Under the pieces are notes generated by a model. The model did no database searches and was not told the origin of the DNA. It saw nothing but the letters and a program-made list of their open reading frames with translations. Below, piece after piece: positions 50,524 to 58,944 of a DNA stretch of 64,000 bases. The stretch spans positions 558,001 to 622,000 of the forward strand of contig OZ255824.1 in NCBI GenBank assembly GCA_965277495.1, written 5' to 3'. This DNA is from CAHJXG01 sp965277495 (GTDB lineage Bacteria > Pseudomonadota > Alphaproteobacteria > Acetobacterales > Acetobacteraceae). How positions within the stretch are numbered: the first letter of the stretch is position 1; every line of letters starts with the position of its first letter. A program made the translations under genes and the position numbers.

Positions 50524-52029
50524 TCACGGCTCCTGCCGATAGTTCGGCGACTCGCGCGTGATCGCCACGTCGTGCACATGGCTCTCGCGCAGCCCGGCGC
50601 CGGTGATGCGGCGGAAGCGCGTGTTGCGCTGCAGGTCGTCGATTGTGGCGCTGCCGGTGTAGCCCATCCCCGCCCGCAGCCCGCCGACGAGCTGATGCAC
50701 CACGGCGGACACCGGCCCCTTGTAGCCGACCCGGCCCTCGATCCCTTCCGGCACCAATTTCAAGGTGTCCTTGATCTCCTGCTGGAAATAGCGGTCGGCC
50801 GAGCCGCGCGCCATGGCGCCGATGCTGCCCATGCCGCGATAGCTCTTGAACGAGCGGCCCTGATACAGGAACACCTCGCCCGGCGCCTCCTCGGTGCCTG
50901 CCAGCAGGCTGCCGACCATCACGCAGTCCGCTCCGGCGCCGATCGCCTTCACCATGTCGCCCGAGGTGCGTATGCCGCCGTCGGCAATGGCCGGCACGCC
51001 CAGCTCGCGGCAGGCGGCGGCGGTTTCCAACACGGCGGTGAACTGCGGCACGCCGACGCCGGCGACGACGCGGGTGGTGCAGATGCTGCCGGGGCCGATG
51101 CCGATCTTCACGCTGTCCGCACCGGCCTCGATCAAGGCGCGGGCGCCCTCCGGGGTCGCGACATTGCCGGCGATAATCTGCACGGCGTTCGACAGCCGCT
51201 TGATCCGCTCCACCGCGCCCAGCACACCGGCGGAGTGGCCGTGCGCCGTGTCGACCACGATCACGTCCACCTCGGCCGCGACCAGCGCCTCCGCCCGGGC
51301 ATAACCGTCGTCGCCCACCCCCGTCGCCGCGGCGGCGCGCAGCCGGCCGAGCTCGTCCTTGTTGGCGAGCGGATGCGCCTGCGCCTTGTCCATGTCCTTC
51401 ACAGTAATCAGGCCGATGCAGCGGTAGGCGTCGTCGACGACCAGCAGCTTCTCGATGCGGTGGCGGTGCAGGATGTGCCGCGCTTCCTCCCGGTCGATGT
51501 CGGCCGGGACGGTAATGAGGTTCTCGCGGGTCATCAGCTCATAGACGCGGAGCGCCGGGTCGGTGGCGAAGCGGACGTCGCGGTTGGTGAGGATGCCGAC
51601 CAGCCGCCCGGTGTCGCGCTCCACGACCGGGAAGCCGCTGATGTTGTGCTGCGCCATCAGGGCGCGGGCCTCGGCCAGGGTCTGGTCGGGATGGATGGTG
51701 AGCGGGTTCACCACCATGCCGGACTCGAATTTCTTCACCCGGCGGACCTGCGCCGCCTGTTCGGCGATGTCCAGGTTCTTATGGATGACGCCGATGCCGC
51801 CGAGCTGCGCCATGACGATCGCCATCGCGCCCTCGGTCACGGTGTCCATGGCGGAAGAGATGAGCGGGATATGCAGGCTGATGGTGCGGGTCAGCCGGGT
51901 CCGGGTGCTGACGCTGGCGGGCAGCACCTGCGAGTAGGCGGGCACGACCAGCACGTCGTCGAAGGCCAGCGCCTCCTCGATCCGTAGCGGCGGGGCTGGC
52001 GGTTCTGCACGGGTGGTGTCGGGAGCCAT
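50524..52029 (-). CDS. guaB: IMP dehydrogenase
   Basis: 501-residue enzyme converting IMP to XMP, the first step to GMP. The barrel starts ALAFDDVLVVPAYSQVLP; two CBS domains occupy about residues 105-215 (MVVNPLTIHPDQTLAEA, then VYELMTRENLITVPADI); the catalytic loop is GIGPGSICTTRVVAGVGVPQ with Cys near 310, and the flap has SYRGMGSIGAM. A good promoter lies upstream. It heads the guaB - HAD - rsmB - GNAT chain. Confidence 0.95.
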   Translation of the reverse strand: MAPDTTRAEPPAPPLRIEEALAFDDVLVVPAYSQVLPASVSTRTRLTRTISLHIPLISSAMDTVTEGAMAIVMAQLGGIGVIHKNLDIAEQAAQVRRVKKFESGMVVNPLTIHPDQTLAEARALMAQHNISGFPVVERDTGRLVGILTNRDVRFATDPALRVYELMTRENLITVPADIDREEARHILHRHRIEKLLVVDDAYRCIGLITVKDMDKAQAHPLANKDELGRLRAAAATGVGDDGYARAEALVAAEVDVIVVDTAHGHSAGVLGAVERIKRLSNAVQIIAGNVATPEGARALIEAGADSVKIGIGPGSICTTRVVAGVGVPQFTAVLETAAACRELGVPAIADGGIRTSGDMVKAIGAGADCVMVGSLLAGTEEAPGEVFLYQGRSFKSYRGMGSIGAMARGSADRYFQQEIKDTLKLVPEGIEGRVGYKGPVSAVVHQLVGGLRAGMGYTGSATIDDLQRNTRFRRITGAGLRESHVHDVAITRESPNYRQEP

Positions 52030-52086
52030 GGTGGGGACCTTTCATCCGCGGGCGGCCCGCCTGCGGGTCCCCATCCTTGGCGCTTT

Positions 52087-52115
52087 GACATAGGCCCCGG
52101 CGGAAGGCGGTGCAA
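52087..52115 (-). promoter_or_regulatory. Candidate guaB promoter
   Basis: On the minus strand TTGCAC (52115-52110), a 17-base spacer and TATGTC (52092-52087) form a well-spaced housekeeping promoter. The predicted transcription start would be about 50 bases upstream of the guaB ATG. Confidence 0.55.
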
Positions 52116-52221
52116 GCGCGGCGTGAGGATGCAGCCGCAACATACATCGGGCCGCCGTTAGGACATTATTCATATAGGAAACAAATCCAGAATGCCCTGG
52201 GATTGAGGGTGGAGGGCGCGG

Positions 52222-53028
52222 TTGGACGAGTTGCCGTATGGCGTGGACACGATCGTGTTGCGGATGACGTGGGATACCCCGCTGCGTCGCCGGCGGTCGA
52301 TAGGGCGATGGGACATTGCCCGGGGCGCGCTTTCTCCCTGGGCCGTCGCTGGCGGGCCGCGGGCCGGCGCCTACGACGCTGAGGTCATTCCGATTGCCGA
52401 TGAGCAGGACCCAGCCCACCGGCCGCAGGCGCTGCCGTTCGAGCACCCGTCCCGGCGATTGCTGTACGACCCAAATGCGCGGCCGGAGACCTTGTATCCG
52501 GCTCCACTGGGCGGCACGAGCGAGAACCCGTTTCTTCCGGGCGGCATCGGTCCTCGCGGTGGCGGCGCACCAGGCGGCAGGGCGTCGGCGCCGCGCGCCG
52601 GCGCAGCGCCATCGACGCCGGCCATCCTGAACCCTACGTTGCCGGAGCAGGAGCTTCGGCTGCGGCGTGAGCTGGAACGAAGCGGGCAAATCAAGCCCGG
52701 CGACGATAATGAGGACCATCATCTTGTGCCGCAAGGCGGACGCAGCATGACAGGGCGGCGTGACCCGAGCATTTCCCAGGATGTCCTATTGCAGTTTGGT
52801 ATTGACCTGAATAGCTTTGAAAACGGCGCAGCCTTGTCGCAAGGGTTTCATCGTCGGATACACACAAATGACTATTACGCCTACGTTGAGAGAAGCTTGC
52901 GAAACCTTCGTACGCCAGCGGAGGTAAAAAATTGGCTATCCCGTTTCAGCGAGCAGTTGCGCGACGCGGATCGTGAATTTAGTCAATCAGGACAGCTTCC
53001 AAGTTGGATAACCGGAGCAGAACCATAA
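52222..53028 (+). CDS. AHH/HNH-type nuclease toxin
   Basis: 268 residues from a TTG at 52222 with GGAGGG just upstream. The first 110 residues are unlike any family I recognise; residues 110-150 are a Gly/Pro/Ala-rich linker. The C-terminal 110 residues hold DNEDHHLVPQGGR, FGIDLNSFENGAALSQGFHRRIHTNDYYAYVE, the AHH-type (HNH/endonuclease VII fold) toxin signature with the His pair and downstream His. No signal peptide is visible. The toxin part is AT-richer than the N-terminus. The partner at 53004 overlaps by 25 bases, typical of toxin-immunity pairs. Confidence 0.75.
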   Translation: MDELPYGVDTIVLRMTWDTPLRRRRSIGRWDIARGALSPWAVAGGPRAGAYDAEVIPIADEQDPAHRPQALPFEHPSRRLLYDPNARPETLYPAPLGGTSENPFLPGGIGPRGGGAPGGRASAPRAGAAPSTPAILNPTLPEQELRLRRELERSGQIKPGDDNEDHHLVPQGGRSMTGRRDPSISQDVLLQFGIDLNSFENGAALSQGFHRRIHTNDYYAYVERSLRNLRTPAEVKNWLSRFSEQLRDADREFSQSGQLPSWITGAEP

Positions 53029-53681
53029 AGATATATCAGGTTGAGGGAGATCCCGATTACATCGGGATTGCCTACGCCTCAGTCGCGGAGGTCACTCCAC
53101 TGCATAAGATCGAGTTCGAGCACACAACTCTCGACCCAGCGCACGTCGTTAATGTCCACTACGCGTTCCATGAACCGGAGGACGAGGGCGTAGTTACAGA
53201 TTGCCCCTACACAGGCCTTGGCAGCACGCTCTTGCTGAGCCAACGCGCGTGGGAGGCGCTGGGGCCGATGCTGGACCAAGCTGGGGCTTTACTGCGTGTA
53301 AACCCACCACATAGAATTGGTTACCGCATGTTCGTCTGCTACCGCCATATCGACCCGCTCGACACGGTCCGGACGACACATGAAGAAGGGCTTGAGGGTC
53401 TCATCACGCAGTTCGAATTCAACGCAGCCGCCCTCGAAGGATTGGACATCTTCCGCCTGAGCAACCGGGTGGGCCGGCTGTTCGTTTCGCACCGTTTTCT
53501 GAGCGAGGTGTTCAAGCATCGGCTGAGCGGCTTCCGGTTCAAGCTCCTTTGGTCGAGCGAGACAGGCGGCGTGGCGCTCGCTGATCCCACCCGGGTGTTC
53601 GGGCGCTTCCCGCTAGGTTACGGAACGACCTTGCGCGAGAAGCGCCAGGCAATTCGCAGCCTGATCGCTGACGGACGCTAA
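53004..53681 (+). CDS. Immunity protein, DUF1629/Imm11-like
   Basis: 225 residues from a TTG at 53004, overlapping the toxin gene by 25 bases. The sequence shows the loose pattern of DUF1629/Imm11 proteins: TLLLSQRAWEALGPMLDQAGALLRV in the middle and LFVSHRFLSEVFKHRLSGFRFKLLW near the end. It would neutralise the nuclease encoded upstream. Family membership is judged by eye and needs profile confirmation; the position next to an AHH toxin is the stronger argument. Confidence 0.65.
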   Translation: MDNRSRTIKIYQVEGDPDYIGIAYASVAEVTPLHKIEFEHTTLDPAHVVNVHYAFHEPEDEGVVTDCPYTGLGSTLLLSQRAWEALGPMLDQAGALLRVNPPHRIGYRMFVCYRHIDPLDTVRTTHEEGLEGLITQFEFNAAALEGLDIFRLSNRVGRLFVSHRFLSEVFKHRLSGFRFKLLWSSETGGVALADPTRVFGRFPLGYGTTLREKRQAIRSLIADGR

Positions 53682-53693
53682 GCGCGTCCCTCG

Positions 53694-54389
53694 CTAACCA
53701 TCCGCCCGCGACCGGAACCCAGTTGCCACCACATACAATTCGCTCGACTGCTTGCGGCTGGCCGGCGGCTTCACATGGCGGACGCTGGCGAACGACCGCT
53801 TCATCCGCTCCAGCATTGCCCGCTCCGACCCACCCTGGAACACCTTGGCGACGAAGCCGCCGCCATCGGCCAGCATCTCGACCGCAAAGTGCAACGCCAA
53901 GTCCGCCAACGCCATGATGCGCAGGTGGTCGGTCGCGTTGTGCCCGGTCGTGTTCGGCGCCATGTCGGACAGAACCAGGTCGGCCTTGCCGCCCAGCAGG
54001 TCCGCAAGCCGGCCCGGCATGGCGTCGTCCATGAAGTCGCCCTGCAGGATCGTGGCGCCGGACACGCTGTCCATCGGCAACAGGTCGACGCCCACCACCT
54101 GCGCCGCGCCGCGCTTCACCGCCACCTGCGCCCAGCCGCCCGGCGCCGCGCCGAGGTCGACGACCTTGGCGCCCTTGCCGATCAAATGGAACCGGTCGTC
54201 GATCTCGATCAGCTTGAACGCCGCGCGCGACCGCCAGCCCTGCTCCTTCGCCGCCCGCACATACGGGTCATTCAACTGCCGCTGCAGCCATTTCTGCGAC
54301 GCCGTCGTGCGGCCCCGCGCCGTCTTCAACGAGACACTAAGGCCGCGCGAAGGCAATGCGACAGGCGCCTTGGGTGGACCGTTGCTCAT
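53694..54389 (-). CDS. rlmE: 23S rRNA (uridine-2'-O) methyltransferase
   Basis: 231-residue RrmJ/FtsJ enzyme methylating U2552 of 23S rRNA. Motifs: SRAAFKLIEIDDRFHLIGKG (catalytic Lys), VVDLGAAPGGWAQVA (SAM), DMAPNTTGHNATDH (catalytic Asp) and FVAKVFQGG (catalytic Lys). The N-terminal basic extension of 30 residues is common in alphaproteobacteria. It overlaps the ppx stop by four bases and is normally followed by guaB; here the toxin-immunity pair lies between. Confidence 0.93.
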   Translation of the reverse strand: MSNGPPKAPVALPSRGLSVSLKTARGRTTASQKWLQRQLNDPYVRAAKEQGWRSRAAFKLIEIDDRFHLIGKGAKVVDLGAAPGGWAQVAVKRGAAQVVGVDLLPMDSVSGATILQGDFMDDAMPGRLADLLGGKADLVLSDMAPNTTGHNATDHLRIMALADLALHFAVEMLADGGGFVAKVFQGGSERAMLERMKRSFASVRHVKPPASRKQSSELYVVATGFRSRADG

Positions 54390-55456
54390 GCCGGCAGCGC
54401 AGTACGGGAGAATGGCCGCGGCTGCCAGCCCTTCCTGATTGCGGCCTCGCCCATGCCGCCATGCCGCTGCCGCATCATGCGCAGCAGCATGCCCTCCCGC
54501 AGGCCGCGGTCAGCGACCACGACCTCGGTCGCGGGCCAAATGCGGCGGATCGCCTCAAACACCGCGCAGCCGGGCAGCACGAAATCCGCGCGGTCTGCGC
54601 CGACGCAGGGATGCAGCGCCAAGCCGTCCCGTCCGAGGCCGCGCAGCACGCCGAGCGCGTGGTCCGCGGCAACGGCGGTGAGCACGGTGCCGTCCACCAG
54701 CGGGCGGCGATAGCGCGCCAGGCCCATCGCCACGCCGGCGAGGGTTGTGACGGTGCCGCTGGTTCCCAGCAGGCGAACGCCGCCGATCCGGCTTTCATGG
54801 GCGATGCAGTGCACGCCTTCGAACGCTCCGAGCCGGTCGGCGACATCGCCGACCATGGCCTCGAACCCGGCGGCGGTGAATGCGGCTGCGCCATATCGTT
54901 CAGAAAGCGTGACGACGCCCACCGGCAAGCTGTCATAGCCAATCAGCGCCGGACGCGCGTCGCTGCTGTCGAGCCGCACCCAGGCCACCTCGGTCGAGCC
55001 GCCGCCGATGTCGAACAGCAGTGCCCGGCGGCCCGTGCCCATCAGCAGCGGGGCGCAGCTTTCCAGCGCGAGTTCCGCCTCCTCGCGCGCCGAGATCACG
55101 TCGAAGCGGATGCCGGTTTCCGTGCGCACGCGGGCCAGGAACTCGTTGACGTTACCGGCTTGGCGGCACGCCTCGGTCGCGATCGCCCGCATGGCGCGGA
55201 TTGGCCGCCGGGCCATGCGGTCCGAACAGGCCCGGAGCGCGTCGATGGTGCGGTCCATGGCGAGGGCGCTCAAGCGCCCGCTGCCCTGCAGGCCCTCGCC
55301 GAGCCGCACGATCCGGCTGAAGCTGTCCAGCACGCGGAACCCGCTGCCGCTCGGCGCGCCGATCAGCAGACGGCAGTTGTTGGTGCCGAGGTCGAGCGCC
55401 GCGAACGCCGGCTCCTGGCGTCCTCGATCGGCGTTCGCTCGGTGTGCATCGGCCAT
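54386..55456 (-). CDS. ppx: Ppx/GppA family phosphatase
   Basis: 356-residue actin-fold hydrolase of exopolyphosphate or pppGpp. ALDLGTNNCRLLIG near residue 20 and LLFDIGGGSTEVAW near 138 are the two phosphate loops; GTSGTVTTLAGV follows. At this length it lacks the C-terminal HD-like half of the long E. coli Ppx/GppA forms, as usual in Rhodospirillales. It starts the ppx - rlmE unit; the divergent gap to tRNA-Gln is 145 bp. Confidence 0.9.
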   Translation of the reverse strand: MADAHRANADRGRQEPAFAALDLGTNNCRLLIGAPSGSGFRVLDSFSRIVRLGEGLQGSGRLSALAMDRTIDALRACSDRMARRPIRAMRAIATEACRQAGNVNEFLARVRTETGIRFDVISAREEAELALESCAPLLMGTGRRALLFDIGGGSTEVAWVRLDSSDARPALIGYDSLPVGVVTLSERYGAAAFTAAGFEAMVGDVADRLGAFEGVHCIAHESRIGGVRLLGTSGTVTTLAGVAMGLARYRRPLVDGTVLTAVAADHALGVLRGLGRDGLALHPCVGADRADFVLPGCAVFEAIRRIWPATEVVVADRGLREGMLLRMMRQRHGGMGEAAIRKGWQPRPFSRTALPA

Positions 55457-55601
55457 GGTTGGACCCTTTCAGTGGTCCTATATGGCACCAGTCTCGGCGC
55501 GCTTCGATAGCGGGGGCAAGCTGAACTTTCACAATCGCCTGCGGACGGTTGCCGCGCAGGGGGCTGCATGTTATCTGCCATACCGCAGCGCGACGTGCCG
55601 T

Positions 55602-55672
55602 TGGGGGATAGTTTAGCGGTAGAACTTCCGACTCTGACTCGGAAAGCCTTGGTTCGAATCCAGGTCCCCCAG
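55602..55672 (+). tRNA. tRNA-Gln (anticodon CTG)
   Basis: A full cloverleaf is drawn by eye: acceptor TGGGGGA/TCCCCCA, D-stem GTTT/GAAC, anticodon stem TCCGA/TCGGA around loop CTCTGAC, T-stem CTTGG/CCAGG around TTCGAAT. Positions 34-36 read CTG, decoding CAG. CCA is not encoded. A weak promoter (TTGCCG at 55549, 17 bases, TATCTG at 55572) precedes it. Its 3' end is nearly repeated at 59258-59272. Confidence 0.95.
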
Positions 55673-55673
55673 C
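55659..55673 (+). repeat. tRNA-Gln 3' end, possible attachment core (left copy)
   Basis: TCCAGGTCCCCCAGC at the end of tRNA-Gln matches TCCAGGTGCCCCAGC at 59258-59272 in 14 of 15 positions, same orientation. The tRNA 3' end is the usual target of tyrosine integrases. The repeat is short and no integrase gene lies between the copies, so this is tentative. Confidence 0.35.
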
Positions 55674-55726
55674 ACGCATATCGGAAAACCTCGGCGGGTG
55701 CTTCTGTGGGACAGCCTGCGCTCTCG

Positions 55727-57385
55727 TTATGAAGCAGAGTTCCGGCTTCGCATGTTGTCCACAACGCGTTGCATTTGTGTGCCGTCTATCGCTTCGTTAC
55801 GTTGCCATTGTTTGGAAAAGGAGGCTGAGCCGCTACGCGGGCGCTCATTGTCCGGAAGTGATTCGAACTGCAGGCGCATGGGGACCGGCAACCCTTCGCC
55901 GATGGCAATCGCCTCCATGTTGCCTAGGAACGGCAATGCCGAGAATATCGCAGGCGACGCTTCTGACAGGGTTGCCTGGATGATTTCCTGATCGCGTGCG
56001 TTGGCCATTCGGAACGCGAACACGGTGTTGCATTGCGAGAGAATTGTTGCCGCTAGTTCCGATGGCCTTTGGCTGACGATCCCGAGGCTGATCCCGTATT
56101 TACGTCCCTCCTTGGCGATGCGCGACAGCGCCCGCTTTGCAGGCTCGAACCCGAGCGCCGTATCCTGGGGAGCATAGCGGTGCGCTTCTTCGCAAATCAG
56201 CAGCAGCGGGACGATCTGGCCGACGGACGTGGCAAAATCGAAGGCGATCCGACAGACCACCGCGACGACAACGTTCAGCACCTCAGACGGGAGGCGCGCG
56301 AGGTCGAGGATTGCCAAAGGCTTGCCGTTAGCTGGAACCCTGAACAGCTCGCCAAGGATTTCCGCGAGGTTGTCATGCGCCCCAAGCCCTAGATTGAACA
56401 TGAAAGCATAACGCTTGTCATTCTGCAGGACTGTCAGGCGTGCCCTGATCCTTTGGAACGGCTCAATGCTGCTCTTGTTGTCAAGGCGACCCATTGCGAT
56501 TTCGATATGCCGGTGGAGAACGCTCAGGTTATAGGGAACCGGACTGTCCACGGTGATCCACGCCCTGTCCGCCGGTTGGGCATACTGGAGCTTCGCTTCC
56601 AGCACCATCTCCCTCAGGAGCATGATCTCGCTTGTCCGCTCGCCCTTTTCATGGCCGAAGACGATCTCGGTCAATTCGTCGAAGTCAGCAAGCCAATACG
56701 GCAAGCGGAAGCTGTCGACGGTCAGATGGGCCGCCTGATCAGCAAACGCCTGCCCATACTCGCCATGTGGATCGAGCAGGAGCACGTGGCCATTTTGGCT
56801 TTGTTCGATAATGCGCTTGATCATCAACGTGAGCGCACACGACTTCCCGGTCCCCGTCGTGCCCAGCAACGCGAAATGCTTGCCCAACATGTCATCGACG
56901 CTGATCCGCGCCGCCACTTGTGGCGCGTTATTGAGGGTTCCCACGATAACTTCCCGTCGGCCGGGGAGGGCATAGACGTTTTTGACATCAGCTTCGCTCG
57001 CGACGCATACGATCGATTCGAGCGCGGGAATGTGTGAGACACCTCGACGAAAACGACCCGGTACCGCGCCGTTAAGCGCGGGTATCCGTGCATCGCAGGT
57101 TTCACCGAGCAGACCGATCTCTGCGAGATGCAACTCATCGCCGCTGCCTTCCTGCATCGGCATGGGCGTGCAAAGCCCTTCTACGATGCCATAGACAACG
57201 ACGTGCCCGTTTTGCACGCGCACGAGCCCGCCCATTTGCAGGCCGCCACGGCTGCGCAGCCTTTTATCGAGCAGCACGATGATCTGAGAGCCGGTCGTGG
57301 ACACAACACGCCCCGCCTGAATATAGGCCTCGGCGACCAACTCTTGATCGGAATGCATTCGTTCAAGCGGCGTCAACACGTTCAC
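55727..57385 (-). CDS. HerA-like ATPase (DUF87 family)
   Basis: 552-residue FtsK/HerA-superfamily ATPase. An N-terminal HAS-barrel-like part (GRVVSTTGSQIIVLLD, GGLVRVQNGHVVVYGIVEG) precedes Walker A LLGTTGTGKSCALTLM near residue 178 and VLLLDPHGEYGQAF; Walker B is LLLICEEAHRYAP near 405, with GRKYGISLGIVSQRPSEL as sensor region. HerA proteins form hexameric DNA translocases, often paired with NurA or defence effectors such as SIR2. Neither is present. The GTG start overlaps the stop of the GGDEF-EAL gene by four bases. Confidence 0.85.
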   Translation of the reverse strand: MNVLTPLERMHSDQELVAEAYIQAGRVVSTTGSQIIVLLDKRLRSRGGLQMGGLVRVQNGHVVVYGIVEGLCTPMPMQEGSGDELHLAEIGLLGETCDARIPALNGAVPGRFRRGVSHIPALESIVCVASEADVKNVYALPGRREVIVGTLNNAPQVAARISVDDMLGKHFALLGTTGTGKSCALTLMIKRIIEQSQNGHVLLLDPHGEYGQAFADQAAHLTVDSFRLPYWLADFDELTEIVFGHEKGERTSEIMLLREMVLEAKLQYAQPADRAWITVDSPVPYNLSVLHRHIEIAMGRLDNKSSIEPFQRIRARLTVLQNDKRYAFMFNLGLGAHDNLAEILGELFRVPANGKPLAILDLARLPSEVLNVVVAVVCRIAFDFATSVGQIVPLLLICEEAHRYAPQDTALGFEPAKRALSRIAKEGRKYGISLGIVSQRPSELAATILSQCNTVFAFRMANARDQEIIQATLSEASPAIFSALPFLGNMEAIAIGEGLPVPMRLQFESLPDNERPRSGSASFSKQWQRNEAIDGTQMQRVVDNMRSRNSAS

Positions 57386-58944
57386 GACACAAACTCCGAT
57401 TGCTGCGCATAATGCCTCGGCAGGTCTAAGCCCGTGAAAACGCCGGACAGCGCCGAGGCGTAGGCCGGCATCCCGTAATAATATCCTTGTGCAAACGTGC
57501 AGCCGGCGTTGCGGACAAAATCAGCTTGTGAGCGGTTCTCGACCCCCTCTGCTACGACCTCTAGTCGTAGCGCCTGCGCCAGTTTCGCGATCATCGTGAC
57601 CATCGCCCCGGCGTCGGCGCTGCCAGGAACGCAGTTGACGAAGCTGCGGTCGATCTTGATGCGTTGCACCGGAAGCTGCCGGAGATAGCTGAGCGACGAG
57701 TAACCGGTGCCAAAATCGTCGATGGAAAGCTGAACCCCTTGCTGATGCAGCGCGATCAGGGTTTCCGCCCCGTCACGCATATCGTGCATGATCCCCGTCT
57801 CGGTTATCTCCAACTCGAGGCACGCGGCCGGAAGCCCAGTCTCGGCAAGCACGTCGGCGACCAATCGCGGCATATCGCCGTTTTGAAACTGCGCCGCCGC
57901 TACGTTGACGGCAATGGTCAGGCGCTCAAGCCCCGCCTCGCGCCAGCGCATCGCCTGCCGACAGCTTTCGCGCAACACCCACGCACCTATGTCGATGATC
58001 AGGCCGGAGCGCTCTGCCACAGGGATGATCTCGCCCGGCGCGATGTCGCCAAGGGTCGGATGCCTCCAGCGAATGAGCGCCTCGACACCGCTGACGCGCC
58101 CGGAGTTGAGGTCCACCTGTGGCTGGAACACGAGCCTGAGCTGCGTGGAAAGTGTCGGCTCGCGCATCGCCTGCTCGAGGCAAGCTCTCCGGTGGACCTC
58201 ACTGTTCATGTCGCTTTCGAAAAACTTGAAGCAGCTTCGGCCATCACTCTTCGCCCGGTACATGGCAAGGTCGGCGTTACGGTGCATGACCTCCATCTCT
58301 CCGGCATCGTCGGGAAACAGGGTGATGCCGATCGACGCGCCAACGAAAATCTGCCGCTTGTCGATGGAAAACGGCTCGGCGAGCACTTCGATGACCCGTT
58401 CGGCAAGCGCACTTGCCTGTGCAATGGAGACGATGCCTACCTGCAACAGCGCGAACTCATCACCGCCCAGCCGCGCAACAGTCTCGCCGTCACGGATAGT
58501 CCGTTGCAGCCGGGCGGCGACATTCTGCAGCAGGACGTCGCCCACGGCGTGACCGAGCGTGTCGTTCACATCTTTGAAGTTGTCCAAATCGAGGTAGAAT
58601 AGGGCCAGTTTGCGATTTTCCCGACGAGCGTCGTCTATCTCCCGGCCAAAACGAGTGCTGAAGAGAGTACGGTTGGCAAGGCCCGTCAATGCATCATGGG
58701 TGGCAACGTAGGCTAGCCGCGACTGTGCTTGCAGGTGCTCCGCCATTTCCGCACGAAGCGCATTATTGGCAGTCTCGATTTCAAGTTTGGCCAAACGAGC
58801 TTCCAGCGCTTCACGTTCTGCCAGTTCTCGCGCAATGACCAGCGCAGCCTGTGTCGTGTGCAGCTCGATCAAGTGCCCGAGGCGAGAGGTGTAGCGGGTG
58901 AGCGCCGTTTCTCCTCGCCTCTCCTTGCTTTGCTGGCTAAACAA
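57382..58944 (-). CDS. GGDEF-EAL domain protein (c-di-GMP synthesis/degradation)
   Basis: 520 residues, no membrane segment. An N-terminal coiled coil (about 30-75, ELAEREALEARLAKLEIETANNALRAE) leads to a GGDEF domain with intact LGGDEF near residue 168; the inhibitory I-site reads RDGE instead of RxxD. The EAL domain keeps GVEALIRW, LEITETGIM, DDFGTGYSS and KIDRSF, as needed for phosphodiesterase activity. Both activities are possible; no sensory domain is recognised. It is upstream of and translationally coupled to the HerA-like gene, an uncommon partner. Confidence 0.92.
   Translation of the reverse strand: MFSQQSKERRGETALTRYTSRLGHLIELHTTQAALVIARELAEREALEARLAKLEIETANNALRAEMAEHLQAQSRLAYVATHDALTGLANRTLFSTRFGREIDDARRENRKLALFYLDLDNFKDVNDTLGHAVGDVLLQNVAARLQRTIRDGETVARLGGDEFALLQVGIVSIAQASALAERVIEVLAEPFSIDKRQIFVGASIGITLFPDDAGEMEVMHRNADLAMYRAKSDGRSCFKFFESDMNSEVHRRACLEQAMREPTLSTQLRLVFQPQVDLNSGRVSGVEALIRWRHPTLGDIAPGEIIPVAERSGLIIDIGAWVLRESCRQAMRWREAGLERLTIAVNVAAAQFQNGDMPRLVADVLAETGLPAACLELEITETGIMHDMRDGAETLIALHQQGVQLSIDDFGTGYSSLSYLRQLPVQRIKIDRSFVNCVPGSADAGAMVTMIAKLAQALRLEVVAEGVENRSQADFVRNAGCTFAQGYYYGMPAYASALSGVFTGLDLPRHYAQQSEFVS

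Noticed and set aside
48546..50579. A 677-codon frame suggesting an rsmB fused to an N-terminal extension
   Set aside because: The extension is the other-frame shadow of the HAD gene; the GTG at 49841 with a four-base overlap gives a normal-length RsmB.
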